Shown here: positions 7,687 to 15,951 of the stretch, piece by piece
Position numbering within the stretch: the first letter of the stretch is position 1
How the letters are laid out: each line of letters begins with the position of its first letter
Origin: Propionibacteriaceae bacterium
GTDB lineage: Bacteria > Actinomycetota > Actinomycetes > Propionibacteriales > Propionibacteriaceae
Reading direction: 5' to 3'
Assembly: GCA_009780915.1 (NCBI GenBank)
Contig: WQZD01000018.1
Coordinates: 1-55,847 of the forward strand
Length of the DNA stretch: 55,847 nucleotides
Notes under the pieces: generated by a model
Told to the model about the DNA's origin: nothing
Databases searched by the model: none
What the model saw: only the letters and a program-made list of their open reading frames with translations
Translations under genes and position numbers: made by a program

Positions 7687-8670
7687 ATGTCAGACAAACA
7701 CACCTCACACGCACCGATGTCCGCCCCGTCGGCGCATCGACGACACTCAGACGATCATGATCACGGCCATGATCACGGCCACGGCGCGCCGGAGAGCCCC
7801 TCACACGCCCGTCCCGTCCCGGACGTGCTGGATCTGCTGCGCGCGCCCTCGACCGTCCGTATGGTGGACCTCGATCCGGACGCCACCCCCGGGTACCCCG
7901 GCAAAGACAAGCTGGACGCCCCCGCCCTGACCGCGGAGCTCGCCCCGACCCTCTCGGGATGGCAGGAGAAGCTGTACGCCGAGAACACACAGCCGGACAC
8001 CCCCGCGCGCAACCTGCTCGTCGTGCTGCAGGGGATGGACACCTCGGGCAAGGGCGGCATCATCAGCCATGTCTTCGGTCTGGTCGACCCCCAGGGCCTG
8101 CACGTCCACGCCTTCAAAGAGCCCACCCCGGAAGAGTTGTCCCACGACTTCCTGTGGCGGATCCGCAACCAGGTGCCCGGGCGCGGGATGATCGGCATCT
8201 TCGACCGTTCACAGTACGAGGACGTCCTCGTCGTGCGCGTCGACGAACTCGTCGGGCCCGAGGTCTGGGAACAGCGCTTCGACCAGATCAACGACTTCGA
8301 GGCCGACCTCGTCGCGTCCGGCACCCGGATCGTGAAGTGCTTCTTGAACATCAGCCCCGACGTGCAAGAGCGTCGGCTGCTGGAACGGCTGAACAACCCG
8401 TCCAAATACTGGAAGTACTCGACGAGCGACGTCAAGACTCGACGCCGGTGGCACGACTACATGGGGGCGTACGAGGACGTGCTCAACCGCTGCAACACCG
8501 AGGTCGCGCCGTGGTACGTGATCCCGTCGAACCACAAGTGGTACCGGAACTGGGCCGTGGCGACGCTGTTGATGGAGCACCTACGACAGATGGCCCCGCA
8601 ATGGCCGGCGCCCACGTTCACAGTCGAGGACGAGATCGCGGCGGTGAAGGCCTCCCTACCCGAGTGCTGA
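7687..8670 (+). CDS. PPK2-family polyphosphate kinase
   Basis: Transfers phosphate between polyphosphate and nucleotides. The 327-residue protein has the Walker A loop GMDTSGKGG (residues 116-124), the lid/Walker B region with FDRSQYEDVLVVRV, and the C-terminal KTRRRWHDYMGAYEDVLNRC and WYVIPSNHKWYRNWAV motifs of PPK2. ATG 7687 is chosen because homologues begin near here and a CACAAT hexamer lies eight bases upstream. The N-terminus carries an unusual His/Asp/Gly-rich tract (about residues 17-33) that could bind metal. Class (ADP- or AMP-phosphorylating) cannot be decided by eye. It overlaps the convergent chelatase gene by 15 bases. Confidence 0.92.
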   Translation: MSDKHTSHAPMSAPSAHRRHSDDHDHGHDHGHGAPESPSHARPVPDVLDLLRAPSTVRMVDLDPDATPGYPGKDKLDAPALTAELAPTLSGWQEKLYAENTQPDTPARNLLVVLQGMDTSGKGGIISHVFGLVDPQGLHVHAFKEPTPEELSHDFLWRIRNQVPGRGMIGIFDRSQYEDVLVVRVDELVGPEVWEQRFDQINDFEADLVASGTRIVKCFLNISPDVQERRLLERLNNPSKYWKYSTSDVKTRRRWHDYMGAYEDVLNRCNTEVAPWYVIPSNHKWYRNWAVATLLMEHLRQMAPQWPAPTFTVEDEIAAVKASLPEC

Positions 8671-9447
8671 GATCTCGATGGGGTAGATCTCGTGGATCTC
8701 CTCCTCGTCGGCCAGCAGATCCATGGCGGCGAAGGCGTACCGGGTGAGGATGAGGTCCAGGACCGTGTCATCGACCCCGATGGGAGCGGACACCGCGATG
8801 GCCCCGTGGCGCAGCGCCATGTGCGCCTGCGCCTCGAAATCATGGTCGGGCGCCAGGTAGAAGGAGCCGACGCCCACGTGGCGGCGGCCTTGGGCGTTCA
8901 GGCTCTCGATGGCCGCGCCGACGTTCGGCGAGGCCCCGTCGTTCATGGCCAGCACGCAGGGCAGTTTGTGATGGGCGCCCCACTGTCGGGCCCTCCTCGC
9001 CAGCATCCCGGCGCCGCGCACGTCGCACGGCCCCTCGGCCGACAGGACGAGAGCGTCGATCTCGGTGGCGTGGGCCATCCACAGGGCGGAGCGCAGACGA
9101 TCGTCGAGAGGGGTCAGCAGACAGGCCTCCGGCCCGATCGGGCGGGCGACCTCGAACTTGACGTGCGGATGGGCCAGGCGCACCTTGGCCACGACCGAGT
9201 CGATCGCGGGATCGTGGTCGACGACGGCGGACAGTTGCAGGGGCTGGAAGACGATCTCCGTGATGCCGCGTCCCACGAGGTGGGTGACGACCTGTGGTCC
9301 ACTGGGTGGACAGTGGTCGATGAACGCCGCGTTGATATCCAGGGTTGGACGGATTGTTTGCAGGCCGTAGCGAAGATGGTGGCTGACATCAGCCACGCTG
9401 GGATCGGTACTACCATGGGTCAGCATGACCAGTGCTGGCGCTGCCAT
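8656..9447 (-). CDS. CbiX/sirohydrochlorin chelatase-like protein
   Basis: A 263-residue, two-half protein of the CbiX family. The N-terminus MAAPALVMLTHGSTDPSV has the catalytic-type H-G-S motif of class II chelatases, and the second half has GSFYLAPDHDFEAQAHMAL with candidate metal-binding histidines. These enzymes insert Co or Fe into sirohydrochlorin, or are anaerobic cobalamin or siroheme enzymes. No other cobalamin or siroheme genes are nearby, so the substrate is unassigned. A Shine-Dalgarno AAAGGA precedes the ATG. The 3' end overlaps the PPK2 gene. Confidence 0.75.
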   Translation of the reverse strand: MAAPALVMLTHGSTDPSVADVSHHLRYGLQTIRPTLDINAAFIDHCPPSGPQVVTHLVGRGITEIVFQPLQLSAVVDHDPAIDSVVAKVRLAHPHVKFEVARPIGPEACLLTPLDDRLRSALWMAHATEIDALVLSAEGPCDVRGAGMLARRARQWGAHHKLPCVLAMNDGASPNVGAAIESLNAQGRRHVGVGSFYLAPDHDFEAQAHMALRHGAIAVSAPIGVDDTVLDLILTRYAFAAMDLLADEEEIHEIYPIEISALG

Positions 9448-9641
9448 TGTCGTCCTTTCTCGTCGAAGTGACTACGAGCGGCGCCTTTGCCGAAGCGACC
9501 CCCCGCCTCGTGCGGCGGCAGACCACCTAAAACAAACTCCACACCACATGGCGTCAGGATGCAAGTTGTCCGTCCACATAGTGAGATAGGGTGCCCGGTG
9601 AGCGACATCCGAGGGCCGATCCGGGGGATTCGCCGTGGGTT

Positions 9642-9670
9642 TTGAGGTGCTCGCCTTCAGATGCTATGGT
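9642..9670 (+). promoter_or_regulatory. Promoter of tRNA-Tyr
   Basis: TTGAGG at 9642-9647 and TATGGT at 9665-9670 are separated by 17 bases, and the mature tRNA begins 18 bases later. The rest of 9448-9641 shows no gene. Confidence 0.6.
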
Positions 9671-9688
9671 TAAGCGCCGGAGATTCCT

Positions 9689-9771
9689 GGCGGGTTGCCC
9701 GAGCGGCCAATGGGAGCAGACTGTAAATCTGTCGGTGTAAGCCTACGGAGGTTCGAATCCTTCACCCGCCA
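9689..9771 (+). tRNA. tRNA-Tyr (anticodon GTA)
   Basis: The acceptor strands GGCGGGT and ACCCGCC pair perfectly. The anticodon loop CTGTAAA carries GTA, and a long variable arm typical of class II tRNAs is present. The T-arm is GGTTCGAATCC-type, and CCA is not encoded. Confidence 0.97.
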
Positions 9772-9782
9772 CTGATCATCTC

Positions 9783-9815
9783 GAAGGGTTGGGCCCGTGT
9801 GCCCAACCCTTCTTG
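9783..9815 (+). terminator. Hairpin downstream of tRNA-Tyr
   Basis: A perfect 12-bp stem (GAAGGGTTGGGC with GCCCAACCCTTC) closes a six-base loop, followed by a weak T-rich stretch (TTGCTTGCT). It probably ends the tRNA-Tyr transcript. Confidence 0.65.
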
Positions 9816-9898
9816 CTTGCTCAGTTCGTGGATCTTCGTGGGGCGACCCTCGTCTTGCCGACCAAAGGCCGCCCTGACAAGCAAAGATATGCCAGCAT

Positions 9899-9928
9899 TT
9901 GGCGAGATCGGCTTTTGTCGTGTATCTT
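9899..9928 (+). promoter_or_regulatory. Promoter of the tRNA-Thr, tRNA-Met, rpmG group
   Basis: TTGGCG (9899-9904) and TATCTT (9923-9928) are 18 bases apart; tRNA-Thr starts 11 bases after the -10. Confidence 0.5.
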
Positions 9929-9938
9929 TGATGCGCTT

Positions 9939-10011
9939 GCCCCTATAGCTCAGTCGGTAGAGCGTCTCCATGGTAAGGAGAAGGTCTGCAGTTCGATTCT
10001 GCATGGGGGCT
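9939..10011 (+). tRNA. tRNA-Thr (anticodon GGT)
   Basis: The acceptor GCCCCTA pairs with TGGGGGC, the D-arm is GCTCAGTCGGTAGAGC, and the anticodon stem CTCC/GGAG closes the loop ATGGTAA with GGT. The T-arm holds TTCGATT. Confidence 0.97.
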
Positions 10012-10046
10012 CGTTGTCTGGCTGTGAGTCATCTCAGTCAGACAGT

Positions 10047-10120
10047 GGCGGGATAGCTCAGACGGTTAGAGCGAGCGGCTCATAATCGCTAGGTCGCGGG
10101 TTCAAGTCCCGCTCCCGCTA
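10047..10120 (+). tRNA. tRNA-Met (anticodon CAT), elongator type
   Basis: The acceptor is GGCGGGA with TCCCGCT (first pair G-T), the D-arm is GCTCAGACGGTTAGAGC, and the loop CTCATAA carries CAT. The paired first base and lack of the three G-C anticodon pairs of initiators point to an elongator. It precedes rpmG, as in many actinobacteria. Confidence 0.93.
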
Positions 10121-10152
10121 CCGCACGACGTATACAAGGATCGGAGAATTCC

Positions 10153-10323
10153 ATGGCGAAGAAACAGGGCGAGATTCGTCCCAAGATCACTTTGGCATGC
10201 ACCGAGTGCAAAGAGCGCAACTACATCACCAAGAAGAACCGTCGTAACGATCCCGATCGTCTCGAACTGATGAAGTTCTGCCCGCGCTGCCGCAAGCACC
10301 AGACCCACCGCGAAACCCGCTGA
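10153..10323 (+). CDS. rpmG: 50S ribosomal protein L33
   Basis: A 56-residue ribosomal protein, [20 protein letters not shown] at the start and [16 protein letters not shown] at the end. The two C-x-x-C pairs (ACTEC, FCPRC) are the zinc-binding, C+ form of L33. A GGAG site sits about seven bases before the ATG. It lies 32 bases after tRNA-Met, a linkage widespread in actinobacteria, where secE and nusG often follow; here a GNAT gene follows instead. Confidence 0.96.
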   Translation: MAKKQGEIRPKITLACTECKERNYITKKNRRNDPDRLELMKFCPRCRKHQTHRETR

Positions 10324-10346
10324 GTCTGATCCTTTTTTCCCTTGTG

Positions 10347-10383
10347 AGGCCAGCCTGACGTCGCTGGTCTGTGATAGTTTTTC
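10347..10383 (+). terminator. Rho-independent terminator after rpmG
   Basis: AGGCCAGC (10347-10354) pairs with GCTGGTCT (10363-10370), with one G-T pair, across an eight-base loop. A run of T follows at 10378-10383. Confidence 0.65.
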
Positions 10384-10445
10384 TCCCGTAGTCGTTGATC
10401 CAGAGATCGACGAGGACTCGATTCACCTGAGTTGGGAGAAACACC

Positions 10446-11531
10446 ATGACCCCCGAGTGGACTTTTGTGGACGTGCCCGTCACGGAGCGTCTGGACGACC
10501 CCGTCCACGGGTGGACCTTCCACGCGTTGGAAGCCCTTGACCGGGCGTGCCGTGTGGATATGCACGACAGCGACGATGAGACCCGCACAGCCAAAGAGTT
10601 CTTCGTCCGGCGTGCCAACGACACCGAGGCGCACTGCCACTGGATCCTGGCCATGGAAGGCGAGGACCCCATCGGGGCAGCGATGATCGACTTGCCCGTC
10701 CGGGCGGATCGCGACAAAGCCCTGTTCTCTGTGGGCGTACGCCCCGACGCCCGACGCGCTGGCGTGGCCAGCGCCCTGATGAATCAGTGCGAGGCGATCG
10801 CGAGACAGGCCGGGCGACGGCTGGCGGTCGTCGAGGCTGGGTACGGCGCCATCGAAGACCATGCCCCGTATCTGCACGCGTGCGCCGGCTCCCAGGCGCC
10901 GGAACAGGCCGGGTACGTGGGATTCCTCCACCACCGCGGATACGTGCTCGCCCATGCGGCTCGCCGCTCCACACTTCGTCTTCCTCTGCCGACCGGCCTG
11001 GAGGATCGCCTCATGGCCGAGTCCGTCCCCTTCACGCACGGCTATCGCCTCCACACCTGGATCAACGAGATCCCATCCGATTGGGTCGAGCCCTACGCCC
11101 GGCTGCGGGAAGCCTTCAGCCGCGACGCGCCGATGGGCGACGTCGCGTGGGAGGAAGAGGTCTGGGACCGGGCCCGGGTCGAACGACGGGTCGAGGACCT
11201 CACGTCACAGGGCAAGCATTTCGCGATGACGGCCGTCGAACACCTGGAAACGGGCGACTTGGTCGGCTACACAGAGCTGAGGTGGGAGGTGGCGGAGCCC
11301 TGCGAGTGGAGCGACCAGTGGATCACCATCGTGCTCGGACCCCATCGGGGGCATCGTCTGGGGATGTGGATGAAACTGGTCAACCTGGAGGCGATGACCG
11401 CCAGGCGCCCCGAGATCTCACGTGTCCACACGGACAACGCTCAGGAGAACGCTCCCATGTTGGACATCAACATCGCTATGGGGTTTCGTCCTGATGGCGG
11501 GATCGCCACCATGCGGAAATCTCTCGCCTGA
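10446..11531 (+). CDS. GNAT-family N-acetyltransferase, two GNAT domains
   Basis: A 361-residue protein with two acetyl-CoA-binding folds. The first has motif A in FSVGVRPDARRAGVASALM (residues about 95-115), a match to V-x-P-x-x-R-x-x-G-x-A/G. The second has ITIVLGPHRGHRLGMWMKLV (about 295-315) and the terminal D-N-A-x-E-N-x-P-M-L-D-I-N-x-x-M-G-F-R stretch common to GNAT enzymes of actinobacteria. A GGGAGA site precedes the ATG. The substrate is unknown; MshD-like and antibiotic-acetylating enzymes share the tandem architecture. It is convergent with manA. Confidence 0.87.
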   Translation: MTPEWTFVDVPVTERLDDPVHGWTFHALEALDRACRVDMHDSDDETRTAKEFFVRRANDTEAHCHWILAMEGEDPIGAAMIDLPVRADRDKALFSVGVRPDARRAGVASALMNQCEAIARQAGRRLAVVEAGYGAIEDHAPYLHACAGSQAPEQAGYVGFLHHRGYVLAHAARRSTLRLPLPTGLEDRLMAESVPFTHGYRLHTWINEIPSDWVEPYARLREAFSRDAPMGDVAWEEEVWDRARVERRVEDLTSQGKHFAMTAVEHLETGDLVGYTELRWEVAEPCEWSDQWITIVLGPHRGHRLGMWMKLVNLEAMTARRPEISRVHTDNAQENAPMLDINIAMGFRPDGGIATMRKSLA

Positions 11532-11550
11532 CCGACGCCGTCGGCTTGGC

Positions 11551-12720
11551 TCACACCCCGGGGGAGCAGAGGAAGATGGTCGCTGACCCGGTGGCCGTGG
11601 CGTCCTCGCCGAAGGGGATGAGCACGGCCTGGCCCATGGTCAGGTCCAGGGTCGTCTCGCCATGGCACAGTTGGGCCTCTCCGTCGACCACGAGCGCGAT
11701 CCGGCACGAGTCCGTGCGTGGGACGGGCACCGGGTCGCTGGACAACTCTCCGCGCCACACGGCGAACTCCGGCGTCGGGGTCACGTAGCGGACGAAGCCG
11801 CCGTCCACCTCGGTGGCGACGGGAGCGACCTGGCTGGGGGTGAAGTCCACCACCCGGATCAACTCGTCCACGCTGATGTGCTTGCTGGTGAGCCCGCCAC
11901 GGAGGACGTTGTCCGAGCAGGCCATGACCTCGATGCCCACGCCGCCCAAGTACGAGTGCAGGGTCCGGGTGGGCAAGAACAGCCCCTGTCCGGGCTCGAG
12001 ATGGATCCGATTCAAGAGCAAGGCGGCGAGGATGGACGGGTCGTGGGGGAAGCAGCGGTTCAGGTCGACCGCCGTGCGGGCGAACAATCCTAGGTCGGTG
12101 TCGTCCTCGTAGTGGTTGTACGCCAAGCGCACGACCTCGTCCACATGGTCGGGCCGGTCCAGGCTGAGGATGTCCAGGAAGACCTCGGCGAGGGCCGCGG
12201 GCCCCTTCCTCTTGCTCAGGGGCCCGATGACCGTGTCCAAGGAGTCGCCCACGCCCAAACCCCGGAACAGGTCCACGGTCGCGGCAGGGTCTCTGAAGCC
12301 GCACAGGCCGTCGAACTGCGTCAACGCCACGAGCAGTTCCGGTTTGGGCCAGTCGTCCCGGTACACGCGAGTGGGGTCGTCCAAGGAGATCTTCGCCCGA
12401 TTTTCGTCTGCGAAGCCCTGCTCGGCCTGTTCGCGATTGGGATGAGCCTGCAAGGACAGGGGATGGTCGGCGGCGAGGATCTTCATCAGCACGGGGAAGC
12501 GGTCACCGAAGGCGTCGTGGACGCTGTCGCCCACCCACTCGGGGTGCGACACGAGGGCCTGGTCCAAGCCGATTCCGTCCACCGTGGCCGGAGCTTGCGG
12601 GTAGGCGCCCAGCCAGTATTCGGCCTGTGGCTCCCCTGTGGGAGCGGTGCCTATCAGTTCGGGAATAGCCGTCAAGGAGCCCCACGCGTAGTAACGTATC
12701 TGGCCTGTAAGCTGCAGCAT
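11551..12720 (-). CDS. manA: Mannose-6-phosphate isomerase, class I
   Basis: Interconverts fructose 6-phosphate and mannose 6-phosphate, feeding GDP-mannose and glycan synthesis. A 389-residue zinc enzyme: the N-terminal YYAWGS motif, the metal-site LQAHPNREQAEQGF stretch (Q-x-H-P), and the FLPTRTLHSYLGGVGIEVMA region with another metal histidine. The start is ATG 12720, with GAGAGGA before it; a longer frame to 12756 lacks support. It is transcribed away from the DUF3263 gene. The mannose supply could serve the envelope glycan locus. Confidence 0.95.
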   Translation of the reverse strand: MLQLTGQIRYYAWGSLTAIPELIGTAPTGEPQAEYWLGAYPQAPATVDGIGLDQALVSHPEWVGDSVHDAFGDRFPVLMKILAADHPLSLQAHPNREQAEQGFADENRAKISLDDPTRVYRDDWPKPELLVALTQFDGLCGFRDPAATVDLFRGLGVGDSLDTVIGPLSKRKGPAALAEVFLDILSLDRPDHVDEVVRLAYNHYEDDTDLGLFARTAVDLNRCFPHDPSILAALLLNRIHLEPGQGLFLPTRTLHSYLGGVGIEVMACSDNVLRGGLTSKHISVDELIRVVDFTPSQVAPVATEVDGGFVRYVTPTPEFAVWRGELSSDPVPVPRTDSCRIALVVDGEAQLCHGETTLDLTMGQAVLIPFGEDATATGSATIFLCSPGV

Positions 12721-12855
12721 GTCATCCTCTCGTCCTTGGCTTGGGCGACCGCGCATCGACGAATCTCACCACTGAGAAGTCTACTCGAACGCTATCAGGG
12801 AATGCGAGAAGGAGGCACGCCGGAGAATGGCCCGGGGGTATGGGGGCGATGTCGC

Positions 12856-12861
12856 TACGAT
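12856..12861 (+). promoter_or_regulatory. -10 element of the DUF3263 gene, leaderless spacing
   Basis: TACGAT lies seven bases before ATG 12869 with no ribosome binding site between. Confidence 0.4.
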
Positions 12862-12868
12862 GGGGCGT

Positions 12869-13150
12869 ATGAGCCTGAAAGAAGCTGTGGGGGAGTCGAC
12901 TCTGACTGACGTGGAACGTGGGGTCCTGGAGTTCGAGCGTCAATGGTGGAAGCTGCCGATGGCCAAGGAACAGGCCATTAAACAGACCTTCAACTTGTCT
13001 GGTCCTCAGTACTACCAGATCCTCAACGCGCTCATCGATCGGCAGGAGGCTCTGGCGGCCGATCCGTTGCTCGTCAAGAGACTGCGGCGGCTCCGCGCCC
13101 AGCGACGAGAGCAGCGGCATGGCGCCCATGTCCGGGCCGACGTTCGGTGA
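12869..13150 (+). CDS. DUF3263 family protein
   Basis: A 93-residue basic protein of actinobacterial family DUF3263, with the diagnostic FERQWWKLPMAKEQAI stretch, the GPQYYQILNALID helix and the Arg-rich tail VKRLRRLRAQRREQR. The layout resembles a small helix-turn-helix or RNA/DNA-binding protein, but the function is unknown. It sits directly upstream of an LCP-family gene, a linkage seen in other actinobacteria. The ATG at 12869 is seven bases after TACGAT, supporting a leaderless start; upstream in-frame starts are less likely. Confidence 0.87.
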   Translation: MSLKEAVGESTLTDVERGVLEFERQWWKLPMAKEQAIKQTFNLSGPQYYQILNALIDRQEALAADPLLVKRLRRLRAQRREQRHGAHVRADVR

Positions 13151-13203
13151 CGGCCGCCCCGTCCCACTCATCGAGATTGCCTAGCAGTATTCTTCGTTCA
13201 TTC

Positions 13204-13233
13204 TTGGTTTCATTCTTTCCGAGGCGGTAAAAT
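13204..13233 (+). promoter_or_regulatory. Promoter of the LCP gene, leaderless spacing
   Basis: TTGGTT (13204-13209) and TAAAAT (13228-13233) are 18 bases apart, and the ATG follows the -10 by seven bases. Confidence 0.5.
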
Positions 13234-13240
13234 CATCCCC

Positions 13241-14731
13241 ATGGCTGATGACCGCGTCCCTCCGTGGGCCCCTTTTGACCGGTCCGGAGAGAATGCGGAA
13301 CGGTCACACGAGCAACCCCGATCCGATGCGACGTGGTCGACCACCCCGCAGAGCGCCGCCTCATGGGACCACCACGTGGTGGCGGAACAGCCCCATGACG
13401 ACGTGGACCTCCAGCCCATCAGGGGTCGGTCTCACTCCGCCGCCCCCGCGCGTGCCATCGTCGACCACGAGGGGGTCAAGGTGGCCGCCACCTCGGCCAA
13501 ACCCCGTCGCGGGGTCAAGCGCCATCGTGGCGCGAAGGTGACCTTGATCGTCGCGTTGGCGGTCGTCCTCGTCGCCGCCGGGGGACTCGCGTACGCCTGG
13601 CTCGACCTGAACTCGAAGTTCCACAACCAGCAAATCGGCAACATCTTGGGGTCCAGTCGCCCCCCGACCCAGAGCGCGTCCGCCACGGTGAAGTATCCCG
13701 GAGATCCCTACGCCGGACGGGCGGTCAACATCCTCGTCATGGGAACCGACTCCCGGGAGGGGGGCAACACGGCCGTCTCGGGCGACGATCCCGGCGGCAT
13801 GCGCTCCGACACGACCTTCATCGCTCACGTCTCCGCCGACCGTACCCGGGTGGACATCGTGTCGATCCCCAGGGACACCTGGATCACGATCCCCGACTGC
13901 ACCACCCAATCGGGGAAGGTGATCTCCGAGGCCGGGTGGATGCACATGGGCTTCAACGCGGCCTTCGCGTACGGCGCCGACGCCGGCGGTGACGTGGCCA
14001 CCGGCGCCGCCTGTGCCATCAGGGCCGTCGAAGCGATGTCCAACGTGCGCATCGACGCCTATGTGGTCGTGGACTTCATGGGTTTCGTCAACGTGGTCGA
14101 CGCGGTCGGGGGAGTCGACGTCACCTTGCTGTGCCCCATCAAATCCCGTGACGCGGGGAACCTGAACCTCCCGGCCGGAGTCATCCACCTCGACGGCGCG
14201 ACAGCCGTCCAAGTGGCGAGGGCTCGTACCGGCACCGGCGTGGGCGACGGGTCCGACCTTCAGCGCATCACGCGCCAGCACGCCCTCTTCAACGCGATCA
14301 TGGCCAAGGTCTTTGCCATGAATTATGTGACCGACTTCCCGAAGCTCTACAACCTCGTCGCAGCCGTGATCGACTCGGTGACGACCGACCTGGGCACCAA
14401 CCTGGCTGAGATCGCCGGTTTCGCCTACTCCCTGAAGAACCTGAGCATGTCGAACGTCACGTTCATGACCATTCCGATCGGGGACGCGGGCAACGGGGCG
14501 AACGTCGTCCTTCTCCCCAGCCAGGACAAGCCCGTGTGGGAGGCCTTGGCCGCGGACCAGCCCATCCCCGGCAGCGCGCCCGAACAAGCCGCCGAGCAGC
14601 CCTCGCAGACGCCCACCGACGACACCGCTCAGGCCGGAGACACGGGAACGGCGAACGACCCGCAACAAGGTCCCACCGAGTCTGCGCCCCCGACGCCTCC
14701 CCTCATCCAGACCGCGACGGACTGCGACTGA
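13241..14731 (+). CDS. LytR-CpsA-Psr (LCP) family glycopolymer ligase
   Basis: LCP enzymes transfer lipid-linked glycopolymers onto peptidoglycan at the outer face of the membrane. The 496-residue protein has a cytoplasmic N-terminus (about 98 residues), one membrane helix (about 99-120), the LCP core with NILVMGTDSREG, MRSDTTFIAHV, IVSIPRDTWI and a late QVARARTGTGVGDGSDLQR, which carry the conserved Asp/Arg pyrophosphate and metal site. The C-terminus is a Pro/Gln/Thr-rich low-complexity tail. It opens the glycan locus and is the likely enzyme that attaches the finished polymer to the wall. Confidence 0.93.
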   Translation: MADDRVPPWAPFDRSGENAERSHEQPRSDATWSTTPQSAASWDHHVVAEQPHDDVDLQPIRGRSHSAAPARAIVDHEGVKVAATSAKPRRGVKRHRGAKVTLIVALAVVLVAAGGLAYAWLDLNSKFHNQQIGNILGSSRPPTQSASATVKYPGDPYAGRAVNILVMGTDSREGGNTAVSGDDPGGMRSDTTFIAHVSADRTRVDIVSIPRDTWITIPDCTTQSGKVISEAGWMHMGFNAAFAYGADAGGDVATGAACAIRAVEAMSNVRIDAYVVVDFMGFVNVVDAVGGVDVTLLCPIKSRDAGNLNLPAGVIHLDGATAVQVARARTGTGVGDGSDLQRITRQHALFNAIMAKVFAMNYVTDFPKLYNLVAAVIDSVTTDLGTNLAEIAGFAYSLKNLSMSNVTFMTIPIGDAGNGANVVLLPSQDKPVWEALAADQPIPGSAPEQAAEQPSQTPTDDTAQAGDTGTANDPQQGPTESAPPTPPLIQTATDCD

Positions 14732-14793
14732 CGACTGATCGCGACTGACGCCAGCCCGGCTCGTCGCTCAACCCGGCCAGCCCGGGGTGTGCG

Positions 14794-15732
14794 TCACGGG
14801 CGAAGCTGGTCGGGCATCGCCTGAGGTATGGCCTGTGCGAGGACCTCGCCGGTCGGACGAGGGCGGGTGGTCATCCCGGCGCGTAGTCCGCGCAGACCCG
14901 CGTCGAGGAGTCTGGCCCTGTTCGTCGACTTCCTCCACGTCGTCACCCAGCGTCTGAGGGTGGAGGCGACGTAGGCGCACCAGTCCAGCGGTGAGAAGAC
15001 CTGGGGGGACGAGAAGGTCCACACTTTGTTGCGCACTTCAAAAAAGAACCGGTCGCCGGGGTCGATGTCCGTCCCGGCGAACGCCGCCGTCTTGTGGACG
15101 ACCTGGGACGCGGGGACGTACAGCCCCGTCCCGCGGCGCAGGACCCTGGCGGAGAACTCGAAGTCGTCGTTCCAGATGAAGAAATCAGCCACAGGCAGGC
15201 CGACGCGCTCCACGGCCTGTGCGCTCACGAGCATGGACACGAACGAGGTCGTCCTCAGGGGCGTCGCGCCCACGGCACGCGCGCGGCTCACGTCACGCGA
15301 CGACGCCCTCCACCGGGGGCGCGCGGTGTTCATGGGATGCTCCACGCCGTCGATCCACACGGCCTTCGAGGCGAGGATGTCCACGTCCGTCCCGTACCCG
15401 GCCCCGGCCTTCAACAGTTCGTCCAGGGCCGTCCGCGTGGGGATGGTGTCGTCGTCCATGAGCCAGACCCACGTGGCGCCGAAGCGGCGCACGGCCAGGT
15501 CCATGCCGGTGGCGAAGCCCCCGGCGCCGCCGATGTTCTGGGTGAGGACCACGAGATGGGGGTGGCTGGGATGCCGGGCGGCGACCAGCGCCGCGTCGTC
15601 AGTGGAGGCGTTGTCGACGACCAGAACGGCGTCGACGGGGCGTGTCTGGGTCGCCAGGGCGTCGAGGCACTCTCCGAGCAGCGCAGGGCGGTTGTACGAC
15701 ACGACGACGGCGATGACCTTTTCCGGAACCAC
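14794..15732 (-). CDS. Family 2 glycosyltransferase, GlfT1-like
   Basis: A 312-residue GT2 enzyme: VIAVVVSYNRPALL at the N-terminus, VLVVDNASTD, NIGGAGGFATGMDLA and WLMDDDTIP. The N-x-G-G-A-G-G-F and D-D-D pair is typical of the rhamnosyl/galactofuranosyl transferases that include mycobacterial GlfT1. With glf in the same locus, a galactofuranosyltransferase role is plausible; the specificity is inference. GTG 15732 is chosen because TAGACT ends seven bases upstream, which fits a leaderless transcript; a TTG at 15768 is possible. It is divergent from the next gene. Confidence 0.85.
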   Translation of the reverse strand: MVPEKVIAVVVSYNRPALLGECLDALATQTRPVDAVLVVDNASTDDAALVAARHPSHPHLVVLTQNIGGAGGFATGMDLAVRRFGATWVWLMDDDTIPTRTALDELLKAGAGYGTDVDILASKAVWIDGVEHPMNTARPRWRASSRDVSRARAVGATPLRTTSFVSMLVSAQAVERVGLPVADFFIWNDDFEFSARVLRRGTGLYVPASQVVHKTAAFAGTDIDPGDRFFFEVRNKVWTFSSPQVFSPLDWCAYVASTLRRWVTTWRKSTNRARLLDAGLRGLRAGMTTRPRPTGEVLAQAIPQAMPDQLRP

Positions 15733-15951
15733 GCTGGGGAGTCTAGGCCATGGTCTGGTGAATCTCAACCGAGGCCGCGCGGGCTTGGGGAAGGCCCCAG
15801 CCCCAGCTCGGGACCAGGCGGGTCGACCAGGCCGCCATAGGTCTGGTTTCCTTGTGGTCGATCAAGGTATGCTGGTCCCGTGAAACGCAGGTGGCGACGC
15901 AGCCCGCCTGTGAGGGGTGTCCCGCAGTAGCTCGATGTAAGGAGAGGCCTC

